A stretch of DNA of 39,318 bases from Phocaeicola faecicola (GTDB taxonomy: Bacteria; Bacteroidota; Bacteroidia; Bacteroidales; Bacteroidaceae): NCBI RefSeq assembly GCF_013618865.1, contig NZ_JABSOE010000043.1:1-39318 (forward strand), in the 5' to 3' direction. The first letter of the stretch is position 1. Every line of letters begins with the position of its first letter. Below, piece by piece: positions 1 through 6,825 of the stretch. Under the pieces are notes generated by a model. It was not told where the DNA came from and searched no databases. It worked only from the letters and a program-made list of their open reading frames with translations. The position numbers were made by a program, and so were the translations under genes.

Positions 1-49
1 CGGTCTTGTAGAGGAACCACAGTCTTTCAAAATCTTTTTCGCTAAACAT
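1..49 (-). CDS. Partial IS66-type accessory protein (N-terminus only)
   Basis: A minus-strand frame starts with ATG at 49 and runs off the left edge, giving 16 residues, MFSEKDFERLWFLYKT. This matches my recollection of the N-terminus of the small accessory ORF of Bacteroides IS66-family elements, which usually continues with EGEPKG. Only 16 residues are visible, so the call rests on recall of that opening. The 78 bp between the start codon and the possible IS end at 127 is a normal leader length for such an element. It could instead be an unrelated gene. Confidence 0.45.
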   Translation of the reverse strand, partial: MFSEKDFERLWFLYKT

Positions 50-127
50 AATCTTTCAAGTTTTAAGTTTAGCACGAAGGTATGGGAAAGAAACATGCTA
101 GTCAATACGCCAATTTTGGAAGCTTAC
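1..127 (-). mobile_element. Possible end of an IS66-family insertion sequence
   Basis: Read on the minus strand, GTAAGCTTCC begins at 127 and lies 78 bp upstream of the accessory ORF start. IS66-family inverted repeats commonly begin with GTAA, so 127 is the best guess for the outer end of the IS. The other end and the 8-bp target duplication are outside the window. If correct, the IS lies only 50 bp from the prophage and interrupts the same host gene. Confidence 0.35.
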
Positions 128-177
128 TCTTGGCAGAAGCGGTTGTTCCAGTTGGAATGGCTATCTCTGCCTTTTTG
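128..177 (+). pseudogene. Upstream fragment of the interrupted DUF2357-type host gene
   Basis: These 50 bp lie between the inferred IS end and the prophage. In frame 1 they read LAEAVVPVGMAISAFL. If the prophage and one TTTTG copy are removed, this frame runs directly into QKATGYSQVY of the nuclease remnant at 34727. DUF2357-type proteins typically carry a ...S..LQ(K/R)A.GY motif at this place. The rest of the N-terminal part is not in the window. The assignment depends on the inferred junction. Confidence 0.45.
173..177. repeat. Left copy of 5-bp target-site duplication (TTTTG)
   Basis: TTTTG directly precedes the inferred prophage left end and is repeated at 34727-34731 just after the right end. 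Five bp is the duplication length made by Mu-type transposition. Joining the flanks through one copy gives an in-frame host sequence. The motif is AT-rich and short, so chance identity is possible. Confidence 0.55.
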
Positions 178-200
178 TTAATTATCTGTTAATTTCGGGG

Positions 201-290
201 ATAAGGGTTACTTTAGAGTTACGATTTAGGGTTACTTTTTATTCTCGAAATTGTCTTTTTGGCTAGAGTTTAGGGTTACTTTAGGGTTAC
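201..290 (+). repeat. Left-end 11-bp repeats, probable transposase-binding sites
   Basis: Copies of GGGTTAC or GAGTTAC start at 205, 216, 229, 273 and 284. The pairs 205/216 and 273/284 are exactly 11 bp apart, which makes two 22-bp units (201-222 and about 269-290), each close to TTTAGGGTTAC repeated twice. The 22-bp unit equals the size of MuA recognition sites, and position just inside the left end fits L-type sites. No copy was seen at the right end. Binding by the transposase is inferred. Confidence 0.55.
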
Positions 291-329
291 CTTTTAACAC
301 TTTTAACGCGATTTCAAAGCAAGAAAACT

Positions 330-351
330 ACATAGTGAACACTCAGTGAAC
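330..351 (+). repeat. Iteron locus A: two 11-bp TGAAC units
   Basis: Two adjacent 11-mers, ACATAGTGAAC and ACTCAGTGAAC, lie in the left-end non-coding region. They belong to the same GTTCAGTGAAC family found at four other places in the prophage. They sit about 100 bp upstream of the promoter-like sequence for the 535 gene. Confidence 0.65.
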
Positions 352-449
352 GCAAAAAACATAGTTTAAACATAGGAAAACTACATAAAAATGACATGTT
401 TGTGTTTGTATAGGTTATTGTGCAAATAATTGTTATATAAGGGGTTATA

Positions 450-481
450 GTTGGTCATTATCAGCGAATTATGTATTTTTG
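450..481 (+). promoter_or_regulatory. Bacteroidetes-type promoter for the 535 gene
   Basis: A TATTTTTG box (474-481) matches the TAnnTTTG -7 consensus. A GTTG at 450-453, 20 bp upstream, is a partial -33 element. Transcription would begin near 488, about 47 bp before the ATG at 535. The 178-534 stretch otherwise holds only the left-end repeats and iterons. Confidence 0.45.
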
Positions 482-534
482 AGGTAGAAAAATGCGTGTG
501 AGGGCGCAAATTGTTGAATTTTAAAACGAATTGT

Positions 535-696
535 ATGAGTGATAATAAAGAATATAATGTATCATTTGAATTTGAAAACATTACAGCTCTCACTTTAGAT
601 GAATTTCTCGAAAAAGTGAGAACTATAACAAATGATGGTGCCGAAATCTCCAATATTGCTGCTGTTGTAGTAACAAAGACTATTTCAAACCCTTGA
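535..696 (+). CDS. Small hypothetical protein at prophage left end
   Basis: A 53-residue acidic protein starting MSDNKEYNVSFEFENITA. I chose the ATG at 535 because the TTG start further upstream adds only a low-complexity leader, and a promoter-like sequence lies 50 bp before it. No domain is recognised and no membrane segment is seen. Its 3' end overlaps the 3' end of the convergent gene at 680-904 by 17 bp. It could be a short accessory or regulatory peptide; the coding call is moderate because the ORF is short and lacks a clear ribosome-binding site. Confidence 0.45.
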   Translation: MSDNKEYNVSFEFENITALTLDEFLEKVRTITNDGAEISNIAAVVVTKTISNP

Positions 697-904
697 AAGA
701 CTTCAATATCTGTTCTTGTAGGGCTTTACTTATAGCTTGCTGGCATTTGTTGATGGTATCTTTGCGAAAATTTTCACAACAACATGAAACATTGAAACCA
801 TTTAAAGAAAATGTTACTTTCGGATGTTCTCCATGTACAGGGCATTTAGTCTTTTCTATGTCTGACTTTATGCCTTTTTCCATATTCAAAGGTAATCTGC
901 TCAT
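680..904 (-). CDS. Small Cys-rich, zinc-ribbon-like protein
   Basis: A 74-residue protein with cysteines in CPVHGEH and a following CCCENF motif, the spacing expected for a small zinc-binding fold. It is the last gene of the minus-strand immunity transcript (repressor, membrane protein, this gene), 13 bp beyond the membrane protein stop. Such lysogeny-transcript genes are often expressed in the prophage state and can change host properties. No specific function can be assigned. Confidence 0.6.
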   Translation of the reverse strand: MSRLPLNMEKGIKSDIEKTKCPVHGEHPKVTFSLNGFNVSCCCENFRKDTINKCQQAISKALQEQILKSFKGLK

Positions 905-917
905 ATTATTCGATATA

Positions 918-1601
918 TTATTTTTGAAAGTTATTTATTAGAGTTTCTATTTCCATTGCGTAATGGTTCATACTTAATTCTTGAAGTTTATCCTTTATTT
1001 TAATACTAGTTTCTATTAACTGATCTGTCCTTTTATCCTTTGCTTTCTGCGTTTTCAGGCTTAACTGCTCATCTTTCAACTGTCTGCTGTATCTGGAGAA
1101 AAAAGAAATATACAGTTCTGCTATAAATTCTTTTGTTACATACTTTTTGGGGTCTTCCAACACATGAATCTGGCATGTGGTTATCTCTCTATTATAATAT
1201 AACCCCATATACAATTCTAATCCTTTTTTTATTGTGTTATCTATATTGCCAGCTTCTAGTGCTGCCTGATATACTTTTAAAAGTTCAAGAAGGAATTCGA
1301 GCCTGCTTGTAAAAACATCATATTTCTTTGTGGTTTCCAATACATACACAGTCTCCATGATCTGTTTTATAGTAGTATGTTGAACTAAGGACATAGTTTT
1401 ACGTTTAGCCATCTCTTTTTCATAGTTTTCTCTATATTTCTTCATGTATTTTGAATTATAAAAAGAAATAGGCAACACTAATAAAGAAATAATATATGAT
1501 GCAACAGACTGCCAATATTCACCGTCCGACCATGCAGCTATACCTATGAGGAAGAAGAATAAGAAACCTAATACATATAAACCAATTACTAAACATCCCA
1601 T
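918..1601 (-). CDS. Membrane protein of unknown function, lysogeny cargo
   Basis: The 227-residue product has two N-terminal hydrophobic segments (about residues 3-22 and 32-50), then a charged helical cytoplasmic part (about 55-227) with a Lys/Glu-rich stretch near 170-195 that may form a coiled coil. It follows the repressor by one base and so is very likely co-transcribed with it in the lysogen. This position is where temperate phages carry superinfection-exclusion or other protective genes, and two membrane helices plus a cytoplasmic domain fit such a role, but no domain is recognised. Confidence 0.65.
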   Translation of the reverse strand: MGCLVIGLYVLGFLFFFLIGIAAWSDGEYWQSVASYIISLLVLPISFYNSKYMKKYRENYEKEMAKRKTMSLVQHTTIKQIMETVYVLETTKKYDVFTSRLEFLLELLKVYQAALEAGNIDNTIKKGLELYMGLYYNREITTCQIHVLEDPKKYVTKEFIAELYISFFSRYSRQLKDEQLSLKTQKAKDKRTDQLIETSIKIKDKLQELSMNHYAMEIETLINNFQK

Positions 1602-1602
1602 A

Positions 1603-2259
1603 TTATTCTAGTCTTATAACGCCAATTACTAAGGCGATGTGATATATCTTGTTTATTGATAATTCAAAAGGATCGTATTCATGGTTATCTGAGACCAGAA
1701 GTACGTGTTCTTTGTCAGATCCGGGCTTAAGTCTCTTTATTAACGGGCCTTGATCTGTATCCAGAACATAGACTTTGTTCCACTGAAAGAAAAGATCTGT
1801 CATAGGAAGACGTTTACAAGCTACTATATCTCCAGGCGAAAATCGAGGGTGCATGCTTACTCCTTTCACTCCTATAAGATAGTCTGCTCCTTTGAATGCC
1901 GGCACTACATATCTTTCGCAGTCACATTCTAACACCTGACTTTCTGTGGTGAAGGCTCCTGCCATTGCGGAGATTGGTATTAATGGTATTCCTTCATTCG
2001 GATTGTCGGTATGATGGGCTACAGAGATGGATGAATCTTCATCAAGAAACATACTTCCTTCTCCTGTTAATAACCAAAATGAATTTATATCGAAACTTCT
2101 TACGATTTTTTCAAGAAAATCAGCTTTAGGCATAACACCATTCCTATAATTACGAATATTTGCTTCACTAACACCTGTTTTTGAGGCTAATACAGTGTTT
2201 TTCTTATCGCATAATTTGTCTACAATCAATGTTATTCTATCACCTATTGTTTCGCTCAT
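1603..2259 (-). CDS. Lysogeny repressor, HTH plus S24/LexA-like peptidase
   Basis: A 218-residue CI-type repressor. Residues about 8-65 form a helix-turn-helix domain with the SKTGVSEANIRNYRNG recognition region. The C-terminal half is an S24 self-cleaving domain with Ser135 in GVSMHPRFSPGD and Lys175 in GPLIKRL, 40 residues apart as in LexA/CI. An Ala-Gly pair in ISAMAGAFT is a good autocleavage site. It is transcribed away from the early genes and probably binds the inverted repeats in 2272-2327. Family knowledge predicts cleavage on RecA activation, leading to induction. Start ATG at 2259 gives the complete HTH. Confidence 0.9.
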   Translation of the reverse strand: MSETIGDRITLIVDKLCDKKNTVLASKTGVSEANIRNYRNGVMPKADFLEKIVRSFDINSFWLLTGEGSMFLDEDSSISVAHHTDNPNEGIPLIPISAMAGAFTTESQVLECDCERYVVPAFKGADYLIGVKGVSMHPRFSPGDIVACKRLPMTDLFFQWNKVYVLDTDQGPLIKRLKPGSDKEHVLLVSDNHEYDPFELSINKIYHIALVIGVIRLE

Positions 2260-2301
2260 AATTAAAAAAAGTTCGGTTTATCGAATTTTGTTTCTATTTT
2301 A

Positions 2302-2333
2302 TTTGCTTTTCTCGAAAGTAGTTTCGATATTTG
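2302..2333 (+). promoter_or_regulatory. Early promoter with overlapping repressor operator
   Basis: TTTG (2302-2305) and GATATTTG (2326-2333), 20 bp apart, form a near-consensus Bacteroidetes promoter pointing at the early genes. A perfect inverted repeat, TCGAAA-gtag-TTTCGA (2312-2327), covers the spacer and -7 box. A second, looser one, TTCG-6-CGAA, lies at 2272-2285. This is the arrangement expected for repression of the early promoter by the divergent repressor. Confidence 0.55.
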
Positions 2334-2393
2334 TGCCATGATTAAATGAAACACGCGCCAAATTTAGCGAAAAATTTTAATACTATTAGAAAT

Positions 2394-2651
2394 ATGGAAC
2401 AGAAAACAAGACAGAAAATCGAAGCAAATGCAGCACTTAAGGCTCAGCTCGCAAAAAATTTCGGAGTTACAGTACAATTTGTCAGCCAGGCATTGCTTTT
2501 CGGCAGGAACAGTGATAAAGCTAAAAGAATACGCGAAGCTGCACTGAAAAGCGGTGGTGTACTGCTGAATATTACAGTGGCTGATGCTCCTCAGAAGATA
2601 GTGAAAGTATTAGACAGTCACGGAAATGTAAAACAGGTAATTAACCAATAA
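2394..2651 (+). CDS. Small Ner/Cro-like DNA-binding protein
   Basis: An 85-residue protein with a helix-turn-helix-like segment, LAKNFGVTVQFVSQALLFGR (about residues 19-38), and a short beta-rich tail. It is the first gene rightward of the repressor, the position of ner in Mu and cro in lambda. By analogy it would reduce repressor and early transcription after induction. I chose the ATG at 2394 rather than 2346 because the first 16 residues of the longer form overlap the likely transcription start region and look non-coding. Confidence 0.65.
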   Translation: MEQKTRQKIEANAALKAQLAKNFGVTVQFVSQALLFGRNSDKAKRIREAALKSGGVLLNITVADAPQKIVKVLDSHGNVKQVINQ

Positions 2652-2723
2652 CAAGATATTCCATTATATAGCCGTAGTGGTCTGTGAAGATAGGTGCGGC
2701 TCCTCATTCAAAAATCAAGAATC

Positions 2724-2879
2724 ATGAAGACAATACACTACTTACTTATACTGGCATTGGTGGCACTGATTAATGCCAGTATTCACGGAACGGTGAATCT
2801 GGTTATAATGATAATTCTGGTTATAGCGATGATTCCTGTAGCAGGCAGAATGGATAAGGAGGCCGGACAAAAGAAATGA
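2724..2879 (+). CDS. Short two-helix membrane protein
   Basis: A 51-residue protein with two hydrophobic segments (about residues 5-20 and 24-42) and a charged tail ending in KEAGQKK. ATG 2724 was chosen because the upstream alternative adds a basic non-hydrophobic leader. It lies between the Ner-like gene and the tRNA-like element. No family is recognised. Confidence 0.5.
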   Translation: MKTIHYLLILALVALINASIHGTVNLVIMIILVIAMIPVAGRMDKEAGQKK

Positions 2880-2887
2880 ATAAACAA

Positions 2888-3028
2888 GCAGTTCGCGGAT
2901 CTGTGCTTTTTCAGGATAACAAACATACAATTACTAGCTCATATTTGGTTATTAGGTTAGAGTTTAGATAGGTAACAAGGTAAAGAGACACAGACGGCCG
3001 CAAGCCGGGTTCGATTCCCGGAACTGCA
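2888..3028 (+). ncRNA. tRNA-like / tmRNA-like structured element
   Basis: The 3' part holds a perfect T-arm: CCGGG (3005-3009), loop TTCGATT, CCCGG (3017-3021), followed by AACTGC. That pairs with GCAGTT at 2888-2893 to make an acceptor-like stem. Inside it, TCTGTG (2900-2905) pairs with CACAGA (2989-2994). The total of about 141 nt is twice a tRNA, there is no normal D-arm or clear anticodon arm, and no encoded CCA. The layout (acceptor, long internal helix, T-arm) recalls the tRNA-like domain of tmRNA. It ends 30 bp before the transposase start. It may be a functional RNA, a tRNA remnant, or chance pairing around a tRNA fragment. Confidence 0.45.
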
Positions 3029-3058
3029 CTATGTATAACGAATAACACGGAGGATATA

Positions 3059-5140
3059 ATGGAATACTACGATGACAAGCTGTGTATCAGCTATGACGAC
3101 CTTACGAGGAATGATTCTCCGGCAGGACAACCGAGCGATGCCATAATGTCGCCAAGCAATTACAAGAAGCTGGCTGCGACAAAGCAGATTAATGTGGTGA
3201 GAGCCGGAAAGGGACTCAACAACTACGCTCTTATAGAACTTGAAAGTCTGCCTGAGAGATTCCGTGAGAGAATCAGACATAAATATCCGCAAGGCTCGAA
3301 CATGTATCTGCACAGATATTTCGACACGTTCTACGAGGTGGACACGGCAGCCAGAGAGTTCTATTCCACTGAGGTGTTCAAGGCCGATGGGGCGAATATA
3401 AGCCCGAAGGTGCAGAAGGAATACACTATCAACGCAAGCGTTCTCAATGCAATAATCAAGTTCACCGAAAACAAGGCGATGATGAAAAAGGCAATGGGCA
3501 GCAAGCTGAAATGGGATGAAGTGGTGGAAGCTGTAGAATACTTCCGTACCAAGGTAGGACACACGTTGCCGGCTTCAAGACTTCAGGATACTCTCAGGAA
3601 ATATAAGGAAGGCAGCTATGCTGCACTGGTATCGAAGAAGTACAACAACCAGAGTGCACGCAAGGTATCGGTGAATCTGGAAAGACTGATACTTGCCATT
3701 GCGGTACAGGACAACAGCCCTTTCAACTCAATGATAATGGAACAGATCAATGCCTTCTTTGCAGAGGAAATAGATGTGGTAGATACCACTATAGGCGAAA
3801 TGTTCAACCCTCAGGACTTTTACAAGAATGGAAAACTAATCACAATAAGTCGGGCAACCGTCTGGAACTATATCAATAACCCCAAGAACAGAGTAATAAT
3901 AGAGAATATGCGTCAGGACTGGACAAACTTCAATCACAGCATGAGGCCGCACATGAGGCGAGCCAGTGCCTTCTTCTCATTCAGCAAGATTTCGCTGGAC
4001 GACCGTAATCTTCCACGCAAGACACACGGAGGAATCCGTCCGAAGGCTTACTACGCTTACGATGTGGCAAGTGGCTGCGTAATAGGTTACGCTTACAGCC
4101 GAGAGAAGACAGCAGCACTGTTCATCTCCTGTCTTCGCAATATGTTCAGGGTTATCGACCGCAACGGCTGGAACATGCCGGGCGAAATTGAGGTGGAAAA
4201 CCATATAGTAAGCCAGTTCAAGGACACATTCATGGAGCCTGGAGTAATATTCTCTTTCGTCCGCTGGTGTGCTCCTACGAACTCTCAGGAAAAGAGAGCG
4301 GAACATTTCAACCGTGCGAAGAAATACTCAGTAGAAAAGAAGAATCATGCAGGAATCGGTAGATGGTGGTTAAGGCTCAGCGCAAATAAGGTGTACGACC
4401 AGAAGGTCTTTGATGAAAAGAACAACACATACGTCGACAAGAAAACCTACGATTATGAGGAACTGATAGCCGACGACATGGCAGACATTCAGGAATACAA
4501 CAACATGCTGCACCCCAATCAGAAGCTCTATCCGGGCATGACACGATGGCAAGTGCTCTGCAACAACATGAATCCTGATCTGCGGCCTATGGACAAAAGA
4601 ACACTGTACAGATTCATTGGTGAGTGTACTTCCACATCAGTCAACCGTAACAGTTGCGTCCGTGTTCAGTACCGCGACTTCTGGCTGAGCAGTCCTGAAG
4701 CTCTGAGGCGTCTTGATCCGAACAACAATAAGGTGAAAGCCTATTACCTTCCAGACGAACAGGGCAACTTCAATGAGGTGTATATCTACCAGGACGGCGA
4801 CTATATCGACACTTGCAAGTACATAGGTGAATACAACGAGGCTCAGATGGAACGCACGGCTGACGATGAAAAGATATTCCTCGAGCAGCGCAAGTACATC
4901 AGCAAGTTCGACAAGATGGTGAAGGACAACAAGCCGACACGGGTACAGATTATATCTGCCGAGCGCAAACAGGCCATTGAGCAGCTGGAACAGGAAGAGG
5001 TTAAGGCAGTACAGTTGCCGCCGGAAGAAGAACCGAAATACGACTTGCCACGCAAGGAAGAAAAGCAAGATCCGTATGACGAATACGAGTTATACCTTGA
5101 CTTGGACTACATAAGCCAGAAGGCGAAAGCCGATTTATAA
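3059..5140 (+). CDS. Mu-like DDE transposase (MuA family)
   Basis: The 693-residue product is close in size to MuA (663). The N-terminal third carries DNA-binding regions; the RNase-H-like core has Asp335 in YAYDVASG, then EVENH, then NSQEKRAEHFNR. Spacing suggests Asp335, Glu380 and Glu415 as the catalytic triad, with 35 residues between the last two; the second position is Glu instead of the usual Asp. A C-terminal beta-barrel and a Lys/Glu-rich tail (about 610-693) follow, the part that contacts MuB in Mu. A strong GGAGG site precedes ATG 3059. The protein would bind prophage ends and catalyse strand transfer for integration and replicative transposition. Confidence 0.93.
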   Translation: MEYYDDKLCISYDDLTRNDSPAGQPSDAIMSPSNYKKLAATKQINVVRAGKGLNNYALIELESLPERFRERIRHKYPQGSNMYLHRYFDTFYEVDTAAREFYSTEVFKADGANISPKVQKEYTINASVLNAIIKFTENKAMMKKAMGSKLKWDEVVEAVEYFRTKVGHTLPASRLQDTLRKYKEGSYAALVSKKYNNQSARKVSVNLERLILAIAVQDNSPFNSMIMEQINAFFAEEIDVVDTTIGEMFNPQDFYKNGKLITISRATVWNYINNPKNRVIIENMRQDWTNFNHSMRPHMRRASAFFSFSKISLDDRNLPRKTHGGIRPKAYYAYDVASGCVIGYAYSREKTAALFISCLRNMFRVIDRNGWNMPGEIEVENHIVSQFKDTFMEPGVIFSFVRWCAPTNSQEKRAEHFNRAKKYSVEKKNHAGIGRWWLRLSANKVYDQKVFDEKNNTYVDKKTYDYEELIADDMADIQEYNNMLHPNQKLYPGMTRWQVLCNNMNPDLRPMDKRTLYRFIGECTSTSVNRNSCVRVQYRDFWLSSPEALRRLDPNNNKVKAYYLPDEQGNFNEVYIYQDGDYIDTCKYIGEYNEAQMERTADDEKIFLEQRKYISKFDKMVKDNKPTRVQIISAERKQAIEQLEQEEVKAVQLPPEEEPKYDLPRKEEKQDPYDEYELYLDLDYISQKAKADL

Positions 5141-5142
5141 CC

Positions 5143-5175
5143 GTTCAAAGATCGTTCAGCGAACGTTCAGTGAAC
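5143..5175 (+). repeat. Iteron locus B: three 11-bp units
   Basis: GTTCAAAGATC, GTTCAGCGAAC and GTTCAGTGAAC follow one another without gaps (starts 5143, 5154, 5165). The array lies between the transposase stop and the MuB-like gene and is the only real gap in this part of the early operon. A protein bound here could separate transposase from downstream expression. Confidence 0.8.
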
Positions 5176-5213
5176 ACCTTTTAAACGATTCATTAACTTA
5201 AAAAATTATAGAT

Positions 5214-6098
5214 ATGGAACTGACAAAAACACAGAGAGACAGAATTTTCGATGCGGTAAAGGAAAATCGCAAGAACTACGATAGCGATGCGAAGCACGCC
5301 ACAGCATTAGGACTCAGCAAGGCTTATTATTCATCAATCAAAAATGGAGAGACTGAGCGTGTATCAACGGCCACACTGGTAACACTGGCAAGACGACTGA
5401 ATGTTTCCCTTCGTTCGGAAATGGAATGGAAAGCTGCCGAAACTCCTGTATATACATACATCACCCAGCAGCTTGAATACTGCCAGCAGAGCAGCCTTAG
5501 CGGTCTTCTCTGCGATGTTCCCAACATCGGCAAGACTTTCACCGCAAAGGCATACGTTCGCACTCACAAGAACGCTATATACGTTGATTGCGGACAGGTG
5601 AAAACAAAGATGCGTATGATACGCCACATAGCAAAGGAATTCGGGGTAAATTTCAACGGCCGCTATGCAGATGTATACGATGATCTGGTCTACTACCTGA
5701 AAAGCATTGAACGTCCTCTTATCATCCTTGATGAAGCCGGAGACATAGCATACGAGACCTTTGAGGAACTGAAAGCCCTTTGGAATGCTACCGAACACTG
5801 CTGCGGATGGTTCATGATGGGTGCCAACGGATTGAAGAAAAAGATACGTTCAGGTATGGAGAGAGAGACGAACAGTTATGAAGAGATGTTCAGCAGATAT
5901 GGCGGCAAGTTCAACCGTATCACTCCTGAAGATATGAAGGAGCGCGCTAAGTTCTTGGAAGCTCAAAGCTACATGATAGCCAAACTGAACCGCCCTACTG
6001 GCTGCGATATACGACAGATAATTAACAGAGCCGGGGGCAACCTTAGAAGAGTCTATACAGAAATCGAAAAAGAGGTGCTCAATGGAAAAGAAGACTAA
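5214..6098 (+). CDS. MuB-like transposition ATPase (target selection)
   Basis: A 294-residue protein with an N-terminal HTH (about 15-65, containing LGLSKAYYSSIKNGE) and an AAA+ ATPase domain. Walker A is DVPNIGKT (about residue 105), Walker B is LIILDEAGD (about 168). This is the MuB architecture. In Mu, ATP-bound MuB coats target DNA, stimulates MuA and confers target immunity. It follows the transposase after the iteron array and overlaps the next gene by 17 bp, which suggests coupled translation. Confidence 0.9.
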   Translation: MELTKTQRDRIFDAVKENRKNYDSDAKHATALGLSKAYYSSIKNGETERVSTATLVTLARRLNVSLRSEMEWKAAETPVYTYITQQLEYCQQSSLSGLLCDVPNIGKTFTAKAYVRTHKNAIYVDCGQVKTKMRMIRHIAKEFGVNFNGRYADVYDDLVYYLKSIERPLIILDEAGDIAYETFEELKALWNATEHCCGWFMMGANGLKKKIRSGMERETNSYEEMFSRYGGKFNRITPEDMKERAKFLEAQSYMIAKLNRPTGCDIRQIINRAGGNLRRVYTEIEKEVLNGKED

Positions 6099-6825
6099 GG
6101 AACGGAGCAAGAGAGCCTATTCCCCTTCGGAACTCATGAGAATGAAACGCCCCGTCATGGATTTTGAGGGGAAATGGGAACAGGCTTTCGGCCGTCCGGC
6201 TACCACAGGACTATGGATAATATGGGGCAACAGTGGAAACGGCAAGTCTTCGTTCACTATGCAGCTTGCCAAGTATCTCTGCCGTTTCGGCAAGGTGTTC
6301 TACAATTCCATTGAGGAAGACAAGGACAACACCTTTATCAAGATGCTGGAACGTAACGAAATGTGGGAGGTAGACAAGAAATTCTTCACTTGCAAGCTGA
6401 CTCTTGAGGAACTGGAGGCACGAATGAACGCACCACGCAGCGAGCAGATATACATCATCGACAGTTTTCAGGCAGGCGGCTTCACTACCAAAGGCCCCAA
6501 CGGCTATCAGGGGCTTGTAGACCGTCACCCCAACAAGCTGATAATCTTCGTTAGCCGTGCAGACGGAAACAAGCCGTTAGGCCGAAGTGCAGTGAACCTG
6601 ATGTATGATGCAGCGGTGAAAATCTGGGTGGAAAGCTTCAAGGCATATTGCAAAGGACGATTCAGTCCGAAGCCGGGAGTCTTTTATACGATATGGGAAG
6701 AAGGGGCGGCGCGCTGCTCCGGTGGAAACAATAAAATCAATGACGATGGCAACAACGAGTTTACCGATACCGAAATGGATGATCAAGAAGATGCATGCGA
6801 TGTACCATCAGCATGGGCTGAATGA
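6082..6825 (+). CDS. RecA/DnaB-like P-loop ATPase
   Basis: A 247-residue ATPase with Walker A GNSGNGKSS (about residues 50-58) and a Walker B-like YIIDSFQ (about 130). The IEEDKDNTFIKML segment and the overall order fit the RecA/KaiC fold. The C-terminal tail is acidic. It starts inside the end of the MuB-like gene. Phage Mu has no counterpart directly after B, so this enzyme is an addition typical of this Bacteroidetes lineage. It may help replication, strand handling or transposome turnover; the precise role is unknown. Confidence 0.75.
   Translation: MEKKTKERSKRAYSPSELMRMKRPVMDFEGKWEQAFGRPATTGLWIIWGNSGNGKSSFTMQLAKYLCRFGKVFYNSIEEDKDNTFIKMLERNEMWEVDKKFFTCKLTLEELEARMNAPRSEQIYIIDSFQAGGFTTKGPNGYQGLVDRHPNKLIIFVSRADGNKPLGRSAVNLMYDAAVKIWVESFKAYCKGRFSPKPGVFYTIWEEGAARCSGGNNKINDDGNNEFTDTEMDDQEDACDVPSAWAE

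Noticed and set aside
381..653. Minus-strand 90-codon frame in the left-end region
   Set aside because: It overlaps the promoter and coding region of the 535 gene, is rich in Asn/Ser/His/Tyr from AT-rich DNA and has no neighbours in its direction.
693..941. Plus-strand 82-codon frame opposite the Cys-rich gene
   Set aside because: The minus-strand frame has a sensible metal-site pattern and fits the immunity operon; the plus frame does not.
2671..2700. Hairpin GCCGTA...TGCGGC before the small membrane gene as a riboswitch or terminator
   Set aside because: Six-bp stem with one G-T pair, large loop and no T-run; too weak to call.
3029..3562. Antisense frames inside the transposase gene (several over 60 codons)
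   Set aside because: They are the mirror of a strongly conserved transposase, lack start signals and resemble no family.
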